A DNA stretch of 64,000 nucleotides from Candidatus Saccharimonadota bacterium. Its GTDB lineage: Bacteria; Patescibacteriota; Saccharimonadia; Saccharimonadales; UBA4665. This document shows, in pieces, positions 8,647 through 16,584 of this stretch. The notes under the pieces are model-generated. The model made no database searches and was not told where the DNA came from. It saw only the letters and a list, made by a program, of their open reading frames with translations. The stretch covers positions 62,001 to 126,000 of the forward strand of contig JARIHI010000004.1 in NCBI GenBank assembly GCA_029288365.1, written 5' to 3'. Both the position numbers and the translations under genes were made by a program. Every line of letters begins with the position of its first letter. Within the stretch, counting starts at the first letter, position 1.

Positions 8647-8808
8647 TTATTTAGAGTCCATGAGACGCTTCTGGTCTTCGTTTGCCTTTTTTGCGGCATA
8701 TTCAAGAACCTTTACGACATCTTTGCGATCTTGCTGTGCCATAAATGTAGAGAAGTCACCTTGTGAAGTTTTCTTAATACTGCGACGGAGTAATACTTTT
8801 TCAATCAT
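8647..8808 (-). CDS. Small 53-aa ORF coupled to the zeta-like gene
   Basis: Starts with ATG at 8806-8808, inside the last codons of the zeta-like gene (8-nt overlap, different frame), and ends with TAA at 8647-8649. The product begins MIEKVLLRRSIKKTSQG, is basic at the N-terminus and strongly helical at the C-terminus (DVVKVLEYAAKKANEDQ). No ribosome binding site of its own is obvious, which fits coupled translation. It may be an antitoxin or accessory peptide of the kinase, but no family is recognised and the position is downstream, unlike classical epsilon-zeta. Confidence 0.6.
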   Translation of the reverse strand: MIEKVLLRRSIKKTSQGDFSTFMAQQDRKDVVKVLEYAAKKANEDQKRLMDSK

Positions 8809-9502
8809 TAATTAAACCTTCTAATTCATCTCTATTATAAGTTTTTGGAATATATTTTTCAATGTCATCTACATTATCTAGGATTTTCCGCTCACCAGTA
8901 CTGTAGTTTTTGATAATGAGTGTCAGCAATATGTCGCTACCCAGTTCTTGCTTAACTGACTTGACATTCTGTCGTGATGCAAAATATGCGTTAACAAAAG
9001 CTTCTTTAGGCACCCTCCTACCTTCTTTCTTTTCTCGGATTTTTGTAAACCGCCATGCGTCAAGTGGATCTTGATATACGAAATACACCTGTGCTGAATA
9101 TCCCTTACGAATTGCTCGCTTCAGATTAACAAGTGCCTTACCTACCGCAAATGTCCCATCAAGAATAAAGGGATATTTGTTTTTATATACTTGGTCAAGC
9201 ACCTTGTCTACCGCTACCGAAGCAGCAGGCTGAATAATATCAGAATTTGCTCCATTGTATCCTGGTATTTTTGTCCGGAATTCATCAGCATCTATACGCA
9301 ACGGAGGAGTTGCGAATAAAGGCCCTAGGCTTTGCGCCACTTCTGTCTTTCCTGCACCCGGCGTGCCGGCCATAAAAATTGCAACCTGTTGCGATGAGCC
9401 ATCAAAAATCCTGCCCGCTACCAAATCCTCAAATAATTGCTTCTTGTTTTTCTTTACAAACTCAAGCGCATCTTTTTGCAGCTGTTTATCGTCATCATTC
9501 AT
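8801..9502 (-). CDS. Zeta-toxin-like P-loop kinase
   Basis: Resembles zeta/PezT toxins, which phosphorylate UDP-N-acetylglucosamine and block cell-wall synthesis. Walker A GTPGAGKT is at residues 46-53, and IDADEFR at about 70-76 matches the catalytic Asp/Arg segment. Further conserved-looking parts are FILDGTFA and the ARG-type lid region (IREKKEGRRVPKEAF). Its ATG overlaps the TGA of glyS (ATGA), so it is translated with a housekeeping synthetase, which is unusual for a plasmid-type toxin. It could instead be a domesticated kinase. No epsilon antitoxin is seen. Confidence 0.78.
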   Translation of the reverse strand: MNDDDKQLQKDALEFVKKNKKQLFEDLVAGRIFDGSSQQVAIFMAGTPGAGKTEVAQSLGPLFATPPLRIDADEFRTKIPGYNGANSDIIQPAASVAVDKVLDQVYKNKYPFILDGTFAVGKALVNLKRAIRKGYSAQVYFVYQDPLDAWRFTKIREKKEGRRVPKEAFVNAYFASRQNVKSVKQELGSDILLTLIIKNYSTGERKILDNVDDIEKYIPKTYNRDELEGLIND

Positions 9503-10911
9503 AGGCTTGAGATCTCTACGCGAGTTTGTTCGGTAGTGTCGCGATTGCGGAGCGTTATAGTACTATCTTCGAGAGTTTGGAAATCAATGGTAATGCAGTA
9601 TGGGGTGCCGATTTCGTCTTGGCGACGGTAGCGTTTACCAATATTGCCGTTGTCGTCCCACATGACGTTGCCATACTTTTTCTTGAGCGCAGCGTAAACT
9701 TCGCGCGCCTTCTCCACTAATTCTGGCTTATTCTTAAGCAGAGGCGATACGGCGTATTTCACAGGCGCCAAGTGCTCTGGCAGCCTCAAATATGTGCGCT
9801 TTTCGCCATTTACTTCGTCCTCACAATAAGCCGCGGTTAGTACAGCCATAACCGTACGCTCTAAACCAAACGACGGCTCAATCACATGTGGAACAAATGG
9901 CTCGCCACCATCTTTTGGCCGGTATTCCATATTTCTACCGCTGGCGCGCTGGATATTACCTAAATCAAAATCAGTGCGGTATGCGAGACCAAGTAACTCT
10001 TCACGACCAATCGGGAAATCAAACTCAAAATCAATGGTGCGCTTGCTGTAATGTGCGCGGTCTTCTTCTGGCACCTCCAGCTCGTGTACGGAAGTTTCTG
10101 GCAGACCAAGCGCCTTACACCACTCCCATACGGCTTTTCGCCATACTTCAAATGCTTCTTCCCACTTATCTGGGTGCACAAAATATTCGATTTCCATTTG
10201 TTCGAATTCACGACTGCGGAATACGAAATCGCGCGGGCTGATTTCGTTGCGAAACGCCTTGCCTTGCTGCGCCAAACCAAATGGCAGATCCGGGTAAAAA
10301 CTATCGACTACATTTTTGAAATTCGTAAAGATTCCCTGGGCAGTCTCTGGCCGCAAATAGCTCACCGCATTTGAGTCATAAACCATCATTCCGCCCAGTT
10401 CATTATCAGCATCCTCAATTTTCCAAACTGTTTCACGTTCGCCGTACTGATTCTTGAAATAAACCTCACCCTCTAAACCACCTGGAACTTTCCTTGTCCA
10501 GCTTTGAAACTTAGGTCCTACAATTGTCTTAAACATCATATTAAACTGACTAGGATTGTCGAAAGTATCCTCTTTACCACAGGTTGGGCATTTATTGGCG
10601 TCAATCTTGTCAGCGCGGAAACGGCCCTTACAATTACTGCATTCTACGAGAGGATCGGTGAACGTTTCGGTGTGGCCGCTGGCCTGCCAGACCTTTTGGT
10701 TCATCAAAATTGCCGCGTCAATACCATACATATCATCGCGATCTTCGACAAACATCTTCCACCACAAATTCACGATATTTCGCTTGAGTTGCACACCCAG
10801 CGGCCCATAATCCCATGTACCGGCAAGGCCTCCATAAACTTCACTGCCCTGGTACATAAAACCACGACGCTTACACAGACTAACAATATCTTCTAGTTTA
10901 GGAGTGTTCAT
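9499..10911 (-). CDS. glyS: Glycyl-tRNA synthetase, homodimeric class II type
   Basis: Charges tRNA(Gly). The protein starts with EDIVSLCKRRGFMYQGSE and YGPLG, the hallmark of the alpha2 eukaryote/archaeal-like GlyRS found in many bacteria. A CxxC...CxxC zinc-ribbon-like insert lies at about residues 92-115. Motif 2 is FRNEISPRDFVFRSREFEQME, and motif 3 is PSFGLERTVMAVL. The C-terminal anticodon-binding domain is present. Length 470 is typical. The standard genetic code is consistent with the lack of in-frame TGA. It is the first gene of a coupled glyS/zeta-like/small-ORF unit. Confidence 0.96.
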   Translation of the reverse strand: MNTPKLEDIVSLCKRRGFMYQGSEVYGGLAGTWDYGPLGVQLKRNIVNLWWKMFVEDRDDMYGIDAAILMNQKVWQASGHTETFTDPLVECSNCKGRFRADKIDANKCPTCGKEDTFDNPSQFNMMFKTIVGPKFQSWTRKVPGGLEGEVYFKNQYGERETVWKIEDADNELGGMMVYDSNAVSYLRPETAQGIFTNFKNVVDSFYPDLPFGLAQQGKAFRNEISPRDFVFRSREFEQMEIEYFVHPDKWEEAFEVWRKAVWEWCKALGLPETSVHELEVPEEDRAHYSKRTIDFEFDFPIGREELLGLAYRTDFDLGNIQRASGRNMEYRPKDGGEPFVPHVIEPSFGLERTVMAVLTAAYCEDEVNGEKRTYLRLPEHLAPVKYAVSPLLKNKPELVEKAREVYAALKKKYGNVMWDDNGNIGKRYRRQDEIGTPYCITIDFQTLEDSTITLRNRDTTEQTRVEISSL

Positions 10912-10970
10912 TGACTTGGATTATACAGGGTCTTGAAGGGTTATACCAAACGAAGATCGTTTGTGCCGAA

Positions 10971-11666
10971 CTACGTTCTTATAAAAGTATTGTGCATGGT
11001 TTGTATTACCGGAACAAGTCCCGTGCTATGTCCTTCAATCCCCTCTATTTGCTGAAGGGCATTCAGAGAATTTCGACTAAATAGTAGTCGCAAAACTTTA
11101 ATACGCCCAGCGTTAAAGCGGCCATTGCCGGTGGCTGGCACAAATGCCATATCTTCAAAACTAAAGTTATAGGTATGCCCTGTTGCTAACTTATTACCAG
11201 TTGTATCGGTCTGTAAATTAGGAGCATGGCCACTAAGCTCGAGTAGCTGTGCGCCAAACCACGCCCGAATAAGATCACTATATATGTGTTCAGTATTAAG
11301 CGCTTGCAAGGCCTTTTCTAACAGATAGAAATAAGCTGGCTCAGGCTCATCTTCGGTAGCTTTATTGAGCTGTTTTATCAAGTCGTAGCCAAGCATTGTC
11401 CGATCTATATCTTTGATAATATTACCAAAATGGGTATGTAACCTTGCAGAAATTAACGTACCTATATCGCCCTTTCCACGTATAAATGTAATGTCGCTAA
11501 TACTAAAAAGTTCTATCCCGCCTGCAAGCTTGCTCTTAGGCTTCCGTACGCCTTTTGCCATAAGCCGCAACTTGCCTTGGTCAGGGGTAAGTACTGTAAT
11601 AATACGGTCTGCTTCGCTGTAGTTAGTACGAGCTAAAATAATACCTTTGGTAACTAGTTGCTTCAT
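10971..11666 (-). CDS. recO: DNA repair protein RecO
   Basis: RecO works with RecF and RecR to load RecA on gapped DNA. The N-terminal OB fold shows KGIILARTNYSEADRIITVLTPDQGKL, then AKGVRKPKSKLAGGIELF, both diagnostic. The helical C-terminal part lacks the CxxC zinc motif of many RecO proteins: the expected region reads SGHAPNLQTDTTGN with no Cys. Length 231 is normal. Its ATG overlaps the stop of the degenerate receiver gene upstream by 4 nt, so it is translated with that pair. Confidence 0.9.
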   Translation of the reverse strand: MKQLVTKGIILARTNYSEADRIITVLTPDQGKLRLMAKGVRKPKSKLAGGIELFSISDITFIRGKGDIGTLISARLHTHFGNIIKDIDRTMLGYDLIKQLNKATEDEPEPAYFYLLEKALQALNTEHIYSDLIRAWFGAQLLELSGHAPNLQTDTTGNKLATGHTYNFSFEDMAFVPATGNGRFNAGRIKVLRLLFSRNSLNALQQIEGIEGHSTGLVPVIQTMHNTFIRT

Positions 11667-12046
11667 GCGGATACACGAGCATAATTATCGATCACAGTAA
11701 TAAGCTGATGAAGCGTCGTCTGAGGTTTATACAGATGGGCAGCTACTCCCATTTCTTTTAAAGCTTCTTCAAACTCCTGCAAATGTGTGGGTGACGCCCA
11801 CGTATGCATAATAACTGGAATATCGAGCCAATCTGCATAGGAGCGAAATTCCTGCAAAAAAGCCACACCATTGTGACCGACGAGTTGCATTTCAAGCACT
11901 ACAACATCTGGCCTTTTACGATCCGCCGTATGAATCGCAGCTTCGGCGCTCATAATGTAGCTTACTGTGTGCTGCCCCACGCCCTCTAAAGCCTGAATAT
12001 ACAGTTGGGCAAGTACGGTGTCTGGTTCAATCAATAGAATATGCAT
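11663..12046 (-). CDS. Degenerate receiver domain, phospho-acceptor Asp replaced by Glu
   Basis: A stand-alone response-regulator fold of 127 residues. Strand 1 and the acid pocket are MHILLIEPD; the phosphorylation site segment, normally LLDxMMP, is VLEMQLVG, placing Glu at the acceptor position. The switch Thr (MHTWAS) and the conserved Lys (LYKP) remain. Glu often mimics phospho-Asp, so this protein may be locked in an active-like state. No output domain. It lies 5 bp after the degenerate kinase gene and overlaps recO. Confidence 0.82.
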   Translation of the reverse strand: MHILLIEPDTVLAQLYIQALEGVGQHTVSYIMSAEAAIHTADRKRPDVVVLEMQLVGHNGVAFLQEFRSYADWLDIPVIMHTWASPTHLQEFEEALKEMGVAAHLYKPQTTLHQLITVIDNYARVSA

Positions 12047-12051
12047 GCCGT

Positions 12052-12789
12052 TTATACTAACTGTAATTGTTTGCTTGGCTGTAAAGTAGCCGCTAACCCT
12101 TGTTGATTCCTAAAACTCCCAAAGCGTAACTTGGTTTGCATAGCATCAAAAATAGTGTCTGCCACAAATACTCCCGCTCCCGTACCAGCTGTAAGTTGCG
12201 CAAAGGGCTGACGCATACCTAAATTTTGAGAAATATTGCCTGCTCGTAAAGTAGTTTGGGCATCCGCAGAGCCATCAATATAAAGCCCTGTTACTATGCC
12301 ATTCCGCGTACGGTGAGCAGCAATTTTTAAAGTGTTTCGGATTTTTTCTGGATGTACAACTTCAGACAACACAAAACCCAAACCATATAATGCTGCTCGA
12401 AGGCCTGCCGGATGAGCCATTACTTGACCATACTTGCCTGCTAAAACGAGTTCTATATCGGTATTACGCTGTTTAGCTAGCGGAGTTAAGTCGTGAGCCA
12501 CATCATACAAAGCTGCTGCTATGGGCACCGGCTCAAGTTCCAGAGTAGTTTGCTGGCCACTTAAATCAAGTCCTAATAGATAGCTATCAACCAGTCGAAG
12601 TGCCATGTCGGCATGAGTCTGCATTGTCTTGAAGCTAGCCGCTTGAGCATTTTCTTGTTGCTGATTCAATTCGGCTTGTCGAGCTAAATACATAAGAGGT
12701 ACTTTTAGCTGCTCGGCAATTGAGCGCAACGTCTGCACTTGTTTATTGCCACCTACATCATACAACTTAGCACTGGGCGCCTGAGTCAC
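12052..12789 (-). CDS. Degenerate histidine-kinase-like protein (no H-box His, no N-box Asn)
   Basis: Has the outline of a HisKA-HATPase_c kinase core without sensor or membrane parts. The H-box equivalent reads AEQLKVPLMYL where SHELKTPL is expected, so His is Glu. The N-box equivalent HPAGLRAALYGLGFVLSE lacks the Asn, and the G1 region DGSADA is eroded; only a GTGAGVFVADTI G2-like glycine box survives. Catalysis and ATP binding are doubtful. The GTG start has GAGGGT six nt upstream. It precedes the equally degenerate receiver, suggesting co-evolution as a non-phosphorylating pair. Confidence 0.75.
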   Translation of the reverse strand: MTQAPSAKLYDVGGNKQVQTLRSIAEQLKVPLMYLARQAELNQQQENAQAASFKTMQTHADMALRLVDSYLLGLDLSGQQTTLELEPVPIAAALYDVAHDLTPLAKQRNTDIELVLAGKYGQVMAHPAGLRAALYGLGFVLSEVVHPEKIRNTLKIAAHRTRNGIVTGLYIDGSADAQTTLRAGNISQNLGMRQPFAQLTAGTGAGVFVADTIFDAMQTKLRFGSFRNQQGLAATLQPSKQLQLV

Positions 12790-12843
12790 GTGTTACCCTC
12801 ACTGACTTACATCCTTAGTATAGTCAGTATACACCTCTATGGT

Positions 12844-13620
12844 CTACGGCACAAAGCTCAAATTAGGCAAGATATATCTATTGAAGTCTGCCAAATATTG
12901 ATCCGTGTTCGTGGTAATAGCCAGAGTTTTGTCTCGAAGCGGTATCATAATTTCTGTACCAGTTAACTGTTGCGCCAGTTGGCCGTGAAACATTGTTCCT
13001 ACCTGGCCTGAAGCCTTCGGCAATACGTAAGGAACCGCTTTTAAGGTACCTGTGTCCACATAAGCTTTTAGAGCCCCTACTGCTTGATCGTACGACTGAT
13101 TAAGTACTTGGACTCTCAGCGCAATAGCTGCAGGTGCACCATCGCTGCTGGATGTAATTGCTGGCACAATATCAGGATGAAAGTACGCGTCCAGAACCGC
13201 TCCACTACTTGTCCCGCCGGTTAAAATATATGCACTCCACGTTTTAGGATAATGCACGGTTACGCTGCCGTATGATTCTGGTCCTACATAGGTTTTTAAT
13301 GGATTTTTCAGTTCTTCAGCAAATTTTTTATTATTTTCTTCGGTAGTCTGTTTCTCAGCGACTTTTATTGCAGCAGCTACCTTTTTATCTGAATTGTTTT
13401 TATAGTCTTGGCGCTCGCCAAATGCCCAAAAGGCAAATATTACAGCTCCGAGTAGCAACGCCACAAGTAATATACTCGTGATGATCCAGCCCCATGACGT
13501 TCCCCCACTAGGCAAGCCGCTAAAATTTGGCGCTGCTCCACCACCAACTGACGGTGTCCCAGCAGAAGGTGCAGTGGGTTGCCGTGGCGGATAATAGGGA
13601 TTAGGGTTATTAGGTTGCAT
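12844..13620 (-). CDS. Single-pass membrane protein with proline-rich N-terminus, 258 aa
   Basis: A cytoplasmic Pro/Asn/Gly-rich head (about 45 residues, beginning MQPNNPNPYYPP), one membrane helix (SWGWIITSILLVALLLGAV...), a charged stretch, and an extracellular domain of about 150 residues. The latter resembles lineage-specific surface domains in which YGSVTVHYPKTW is followed by a beta-rich core. I start at the ATG at 13618-13620; the longer reading adds 12 residues without a better signal. It is the last gene of the flippase/exonuclease VII/methyltransferase unit. Function unknown. Confidence 0.65.
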   Translation of the reverse strand: MQPNNPNPYYPPRQPTAPSAGTPSVGGGAAPNFSGLPSGGTSWGWIITSILLVALLLGAVIFAFWAFGERQDYKNNSDKKVAAAIKVAEKQTTEENNKKFAEELKNPLKTYVGPESYGSVTVHYPKTWSAYILTGGTSSGAVLDAYFHPDIVPAITSSSDGAPAAIALRVQVLNQSYDQAVGALKAYVDTGTLKAVPYVLPKASGQVGTMFHGQLAQQLTGTEIMIPLRDKTLAITTNTDQYLADFNRYILPNLSFVP

Positions 13621-13665
13621 TACGTTTATGGTAATAAACCTCGCCCCTGTTTGCAAGTGCTTAAA

Positions 13666-14160
13666 TTATCTTGGCTTGATCTTATAGAGATAGATTCCGT
13701 TTTTTGTTTGGAGAGCCTTTTGCCCAGGTAACTCAAAACCAAAACTTGCAAGTTTTACTGGTTCTTGAATGGATTGAACAATTTTTGTATGCAATTTTGA
13801 CATAATTCTCTGTACGCCAAATACATATATACCATCTGTTAGCGGCCATTCTTTGGTTAGTGCATTCCCCCATATTACCCGTACTTGACGGCGATATTTA
13901 CGTGTACGCCACCACGACCATATTACAAGCACCGGGTTAAGTTCATAGCCTACCGCCTGCCAACCTCGTTCTGCGGCAGCCAATAATACCCTGCCGTCCC
14001 CCGAACCAACTTCTATCAATGTCTGGCCAGGCTGTAGGTCTAATAAATCAAGGGCTACCCCTATTTGTGGCTTAAGAGTTGGTACATAAGGTGCTCCGAA
14101 TACTACCACAAATCCAAATACAAAAATAATACCAATCAAAACAGCACTGAGGATTTCCAT
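13666..14160 (-). CDS. Membrane-tethered class I SAM-dependent methyltransferase
   Basis: An N-terminal membrane helix (residues 4-24) is followed by a Rossmann methyltransferase. Motif I reads LIEVGSGDGRVLLAAAERG, with a following acidic strand VGYELNP. The catalytic region after NALTKEWPLTD shows no DPPY-type motif. At 164 residues it is short. Homologues of this type occur in many bacteria, but the substrate is not known to me; a membrane lipid or membrane-near protein is plausible. It starts one base before the stop of xseB. Confidence 0.75.
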   Translation of the reverse strand: MEILSAVLIGIIFVFGFVVVFGAPYVPTLKPQIGVALDLLDLQPGQTLIEVGSGDGRVLLAAAERGWQAVGYELNPVLVIWSWWRTRKYRRQVRVIWGNALTKEWPLTDGIYVFGVQRIMSKLHTKIVQSIQEPVKLASFGFELPGQKALQTKNGIYLYKIKPR

Positions 14161-14161
14161 A

Positions 14162-14362
14162 CTATGTATCCCGAGTGTTCAGTTTCGTAACACGAATTTC
14201 GGCATCTTGGAGATATTTTTGTAAAGCCTCAACCAGTGATGATCCCTCTTTGTACAATGCTATCGCTTCGTCTACACTTACATCAGGTGACTGCATAGCA
14301 GCCAAGACTTCATCAAGTCGTTTGTTGAGCGTGTGGTAATCTTGTACTGGCTTCTTGTTCAT
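14162..14362 (-). CDS. xseB: Exonuclease VII small subunit
   Basis: A 66-residue helical protein. LDEVLAAMQSPDVSVDEAIALYKEG is the XseB signature, followed by a second helix (EALQKYLQDAEIRV). It binds several copies along XseA to form exonuclease VII, which degrades single-stranded DNA from both ends in repair. Its ATG overlaps the xseA stop (ATGA), giving the usual coupled pair. Confidence 0.93.
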   Translation of the reverse strand: MNKKPVQDYHTLNKRLDEVLAAMQSPDVSVDEAIALYKEGSSLVEALQKYLQDAEIRVTKLNTRDT

Positions 14363-15489
14363 GCTCTCCTCTTTCGTATTTTCTGTATAGCTGCTGAAAT
14401 CTCTGCGTCATACATACTAATATCTACTATATCACCTGGTTTGAGCGATGCAGCGCCACGAAGAGCTACTGCATCTTTGCGAATAATTGCGTATCCTCGA
14501 GCTAACGCTTGGCTTGGACTAAAAGCCTCTAATAGTTCTTTTCGGTGTTCCAGAGCACCTTGAGTTCGCTCCAAAACAGTTTCTATAAGCCGACGCAGCT
14601 CTTGTGTTTTTTGAGCAACGTCCTGCGTTTGCTTACTAAGAATTCCTGTTACGCCCTGGATGAGTGTTTGTTGGTACTGGCGTAGTGTGGCTTGAGTGTG
14701 GACTTTATCCGGTACAAGCAGCTCTGCGGCATTACTTGGCGTACTGGCCCGTTGATCAGCTGCAAGTTCGGCCAGACTCACATCAATTTCATGCCCAATA
14801 GCTACCAAAATAGGAATTCGGCTACCCGCCACAGCACGCACCACATACTCATCGCTAAATGCTTGCAAATCCTCCGGACTACCCCCACCACGGATCATCA
14901 CAAGCACTTCCGGAGGCGACGGATGTTGATTAAAGTCGTTAACCGCTTGAATAAGCTGAGACGGAGCATCCATTCCTTGCACTTGCACATCCGCCACTCG
15001 TATATCCAACCCGCTCCAGCGAGCACGAATAATTTTTATAAAATCCGCATAAGCTGCTGATTCGGTAGAGGTGACCAGGCCGATAGAGGTTGGCGGATAC
15101 GGTAAGGTTCGTTTACGCTCCAGGTCAAATAACCCTTCTTTGGTAAGTTTTTCCTGAAGCAACTTTGAGGCTTGTTTTATGGTACCCTCACCTACCAATT
15201 CTATCTGTTGGATAGTAACACTAAAGCCGTACTGAGGGTGTAAGCGCGGTACGCCCCGCACTTTAAGCATCATACCTTCTTCCAGTGGACCACGCAGCAT
15301 ATAGACCGTACCAAAAAACCGTAGGCTTGCTTCTTGGTCTTTAAGGTCGAAGTATACCCATTTATTTTTACTTATCCGAAAATTGGCTAGTTCGCCGGTG
15401 ATAACTACACTCGGATAAGCATATTCAAGTGTCTGGTTGGCATAAGCAACAAATTCACTAACACCCAAAACCAGTGGTTCGTTAGCCAT
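14359..15489 (-). CDS. xseA: Exonuclease VII large subunit
   Basis: Catalytic subunit of exonuclease VII. The N-terminal OB fold (residues about 1-100: VVITGELANFRISKNKWVYFDLKD) binds DNA. The catalytic domain contains IGLVTSTESAAYADF, VMIRGGGSPEDLQAFSD and VAIGHEIDVSLAELAADQRASTPS, all diagnostic. A coiled-coil for XseB follows, then a C-terminal segment with LARGYAII. Length 376 is a little short, mainly in the coiled coil. It overlaps the flippase-like gene by 8 bp. Confidence 0.95.
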   Translation of the reverse strand: MANEPLVLGVSEFVAYANQTLEYAYPSVVITGELANFRISKNKWVYFDLKDQEASLRFFGTVYMLRGPLEEGMMLKVRGVPRLHPQYGFSVTIQQIELVGEGTIKQASKLLQEKLTKEGLFDLERKRTLPYPPTSIGLVTSTESAAYADFIKIIRARWSGLDIRVADVQVQGMDAPSQLIQAVNDFNQHPSPPEVLVMIRGGGSPEDLQAFSDEYVVRAVAGSRIPILVAIGHEIDVSLAELAADQRASTPSNAAELLVPDKVHTQATLRQYQQTLIQGVTGILSKQTQDVAQKTQELRRLIETVLERTQGALEHRKELLEAFSPSQALARGYAIIRKDAVALRGAASLKPGDIVDISMYDAEISAAIQKIRKRRA

Positions 15490-16543
15490 TGCGAGGCACC
15501 AGCTTCCTACCTTTATTATTGATCGCTTTATGATAGAAGAAATACCCCGGCGGCAGTTGAATAGCTGCAGTTAGTATCCGATAAGTGATCGTGACAGGTA
15601 GACTTAACGCCACTGGTATACCCGTGGCCACTAATACTGTGGTCATAAGTGCTTCGTATATGCCCACGCCACCAGGAAGTACCGAAATCAGACCGGCAAA
15701 GTTTGCTACCGAGTAAGCAATAATGATAGCGCCCAGGTTCACCCAATCACCAAAAGCAACGTAAACAATATAAATACATAAAATTTCCGACAGGTTAGCA
15801 AATAGCGCGTGCACCAACGTCCACTTTAAATCCTTATAACGCGCCTTGATGGTTTTGAAGTTGTTATGAAGCTCGGTGATAAGAAATTCAACTCGCTCCA
15901 GCTCAATTGTAGGACGATTAGGTTTACGTGTTATCTTGCGTACTACACTATTCACTGTACGTTTAATGAGTCTAAAAAATTGGTCTACCCGCCGGTAATT
16001 CCCCACAATATATACGAATAATGCCGTACCGAGGATAAGTGCCGTAGAAATCGAAACCGCAACTGCAAGGACTAGGTCGTTGATATGACCTTCTGCCGCC
16101 AACAAAAATAGTCCTAGCACGAGCAACACTTCAAACGATATATACAGCATCAACAGCTTCATCATTTGTACTAACGTAGCCTTACCGGCTGTCACTGTAT
16201 CAGAACGCAAACGCGCACCGAAGTACGAAATGCCCGATACACCACCGCTTGGAAATACATTATTGATGAAGTTGAGTTCAAGTGCCGCAATAAACATATT
16301 TTTATAATCAAACTTATTGCCGACAATATGGAATAGCGACAAATACATACGGGTTTGCGCATCATAATTCCATAATTGTAGAAAAACGATCAATATAAGT
16401 ACTGCCCAGTGGATCCTGCCAATATTGTGAAATGTTTCAGCAATTTGGTCGCGTATCAAAAATAGGAAGAGCACTAAAGCTACAATAGTGACAATATTCA
16501 AAATCAGCTTCCAGCGTCGTGCCAGAAAGGAATTTTTACTCAT
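15482..16543 (-). CDS. YbhN/LPG-synthase-type transmembrane protein (flippase-like domain)
   Basis: A polytopic membrane protein of the UPF0104 family, the integral domain of lysyl-phosphatidylglycerol synthases that translocates lipids. Family marks are NNVFPSGGVSGISYFG and SVLPGGVGIYEA, with about eight helices. The catalytic aminoacyltransferase domain is absent. The reading frame opens at 16564, but the stretch 16553-16558 is a TATAAT box, so the ATG at 16541-16543 (MSKNSFLARR) nine nt downstream is the better start. First gene of a five-gene unit ending at 12844. Confidence 0.85.
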   Translation of the reverse strand: MSKNSFLARRWKLILNIVTIVALVLFLFLIRDQIAETFHNIGRIHWAVLILIVFLQLWNYDAQTRMYLSLFHIVGNKFDYKNMFIAALELNFINNVFPSGGVSGISYFGARLRSDTVTAGKATLVQMMKLLMLYISFEVLLVLGLFLLAAEGHINDLVLAVAVSISTALILGTALFVYIVGNYRRVDQFFRLIKRTVNSVVRKITRKPNRPTIELERVEFLITELHNNFKTIKARYKDLKWTLVHALFANLSEILCIYIVYVAFGDWVNLGAIIIAYSVANFAGLISVLPGGVGIYEALMTTVLVATGIPVALSLPVTITYRILTAAIQLPPGYFFYHKAINNKGRKLVPRNG

Positions 16544-16552
16544 ACTTGCATC

Positions 16553-16577
16553 ATTATACGCCATAAGCCGCTATACT
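16553..16577. promoter_or_regulatory. Back-to-back -10 elements of a divergent promoter
   Basis: TATAAT on the minus strand (16553-16558) ends 9 nt before the flippase-like gene's ATG, and TATACT on the plus strand (16572-16577) ends 7 nt before the Trm11-like gene's ATG. With start sites 5-8 nt after a -10 element, both transcripts would have almost no leader. Inferred from position and consensus only. Confidence 0.6.
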
Positions 16578-16584
16578 GAAGGTA

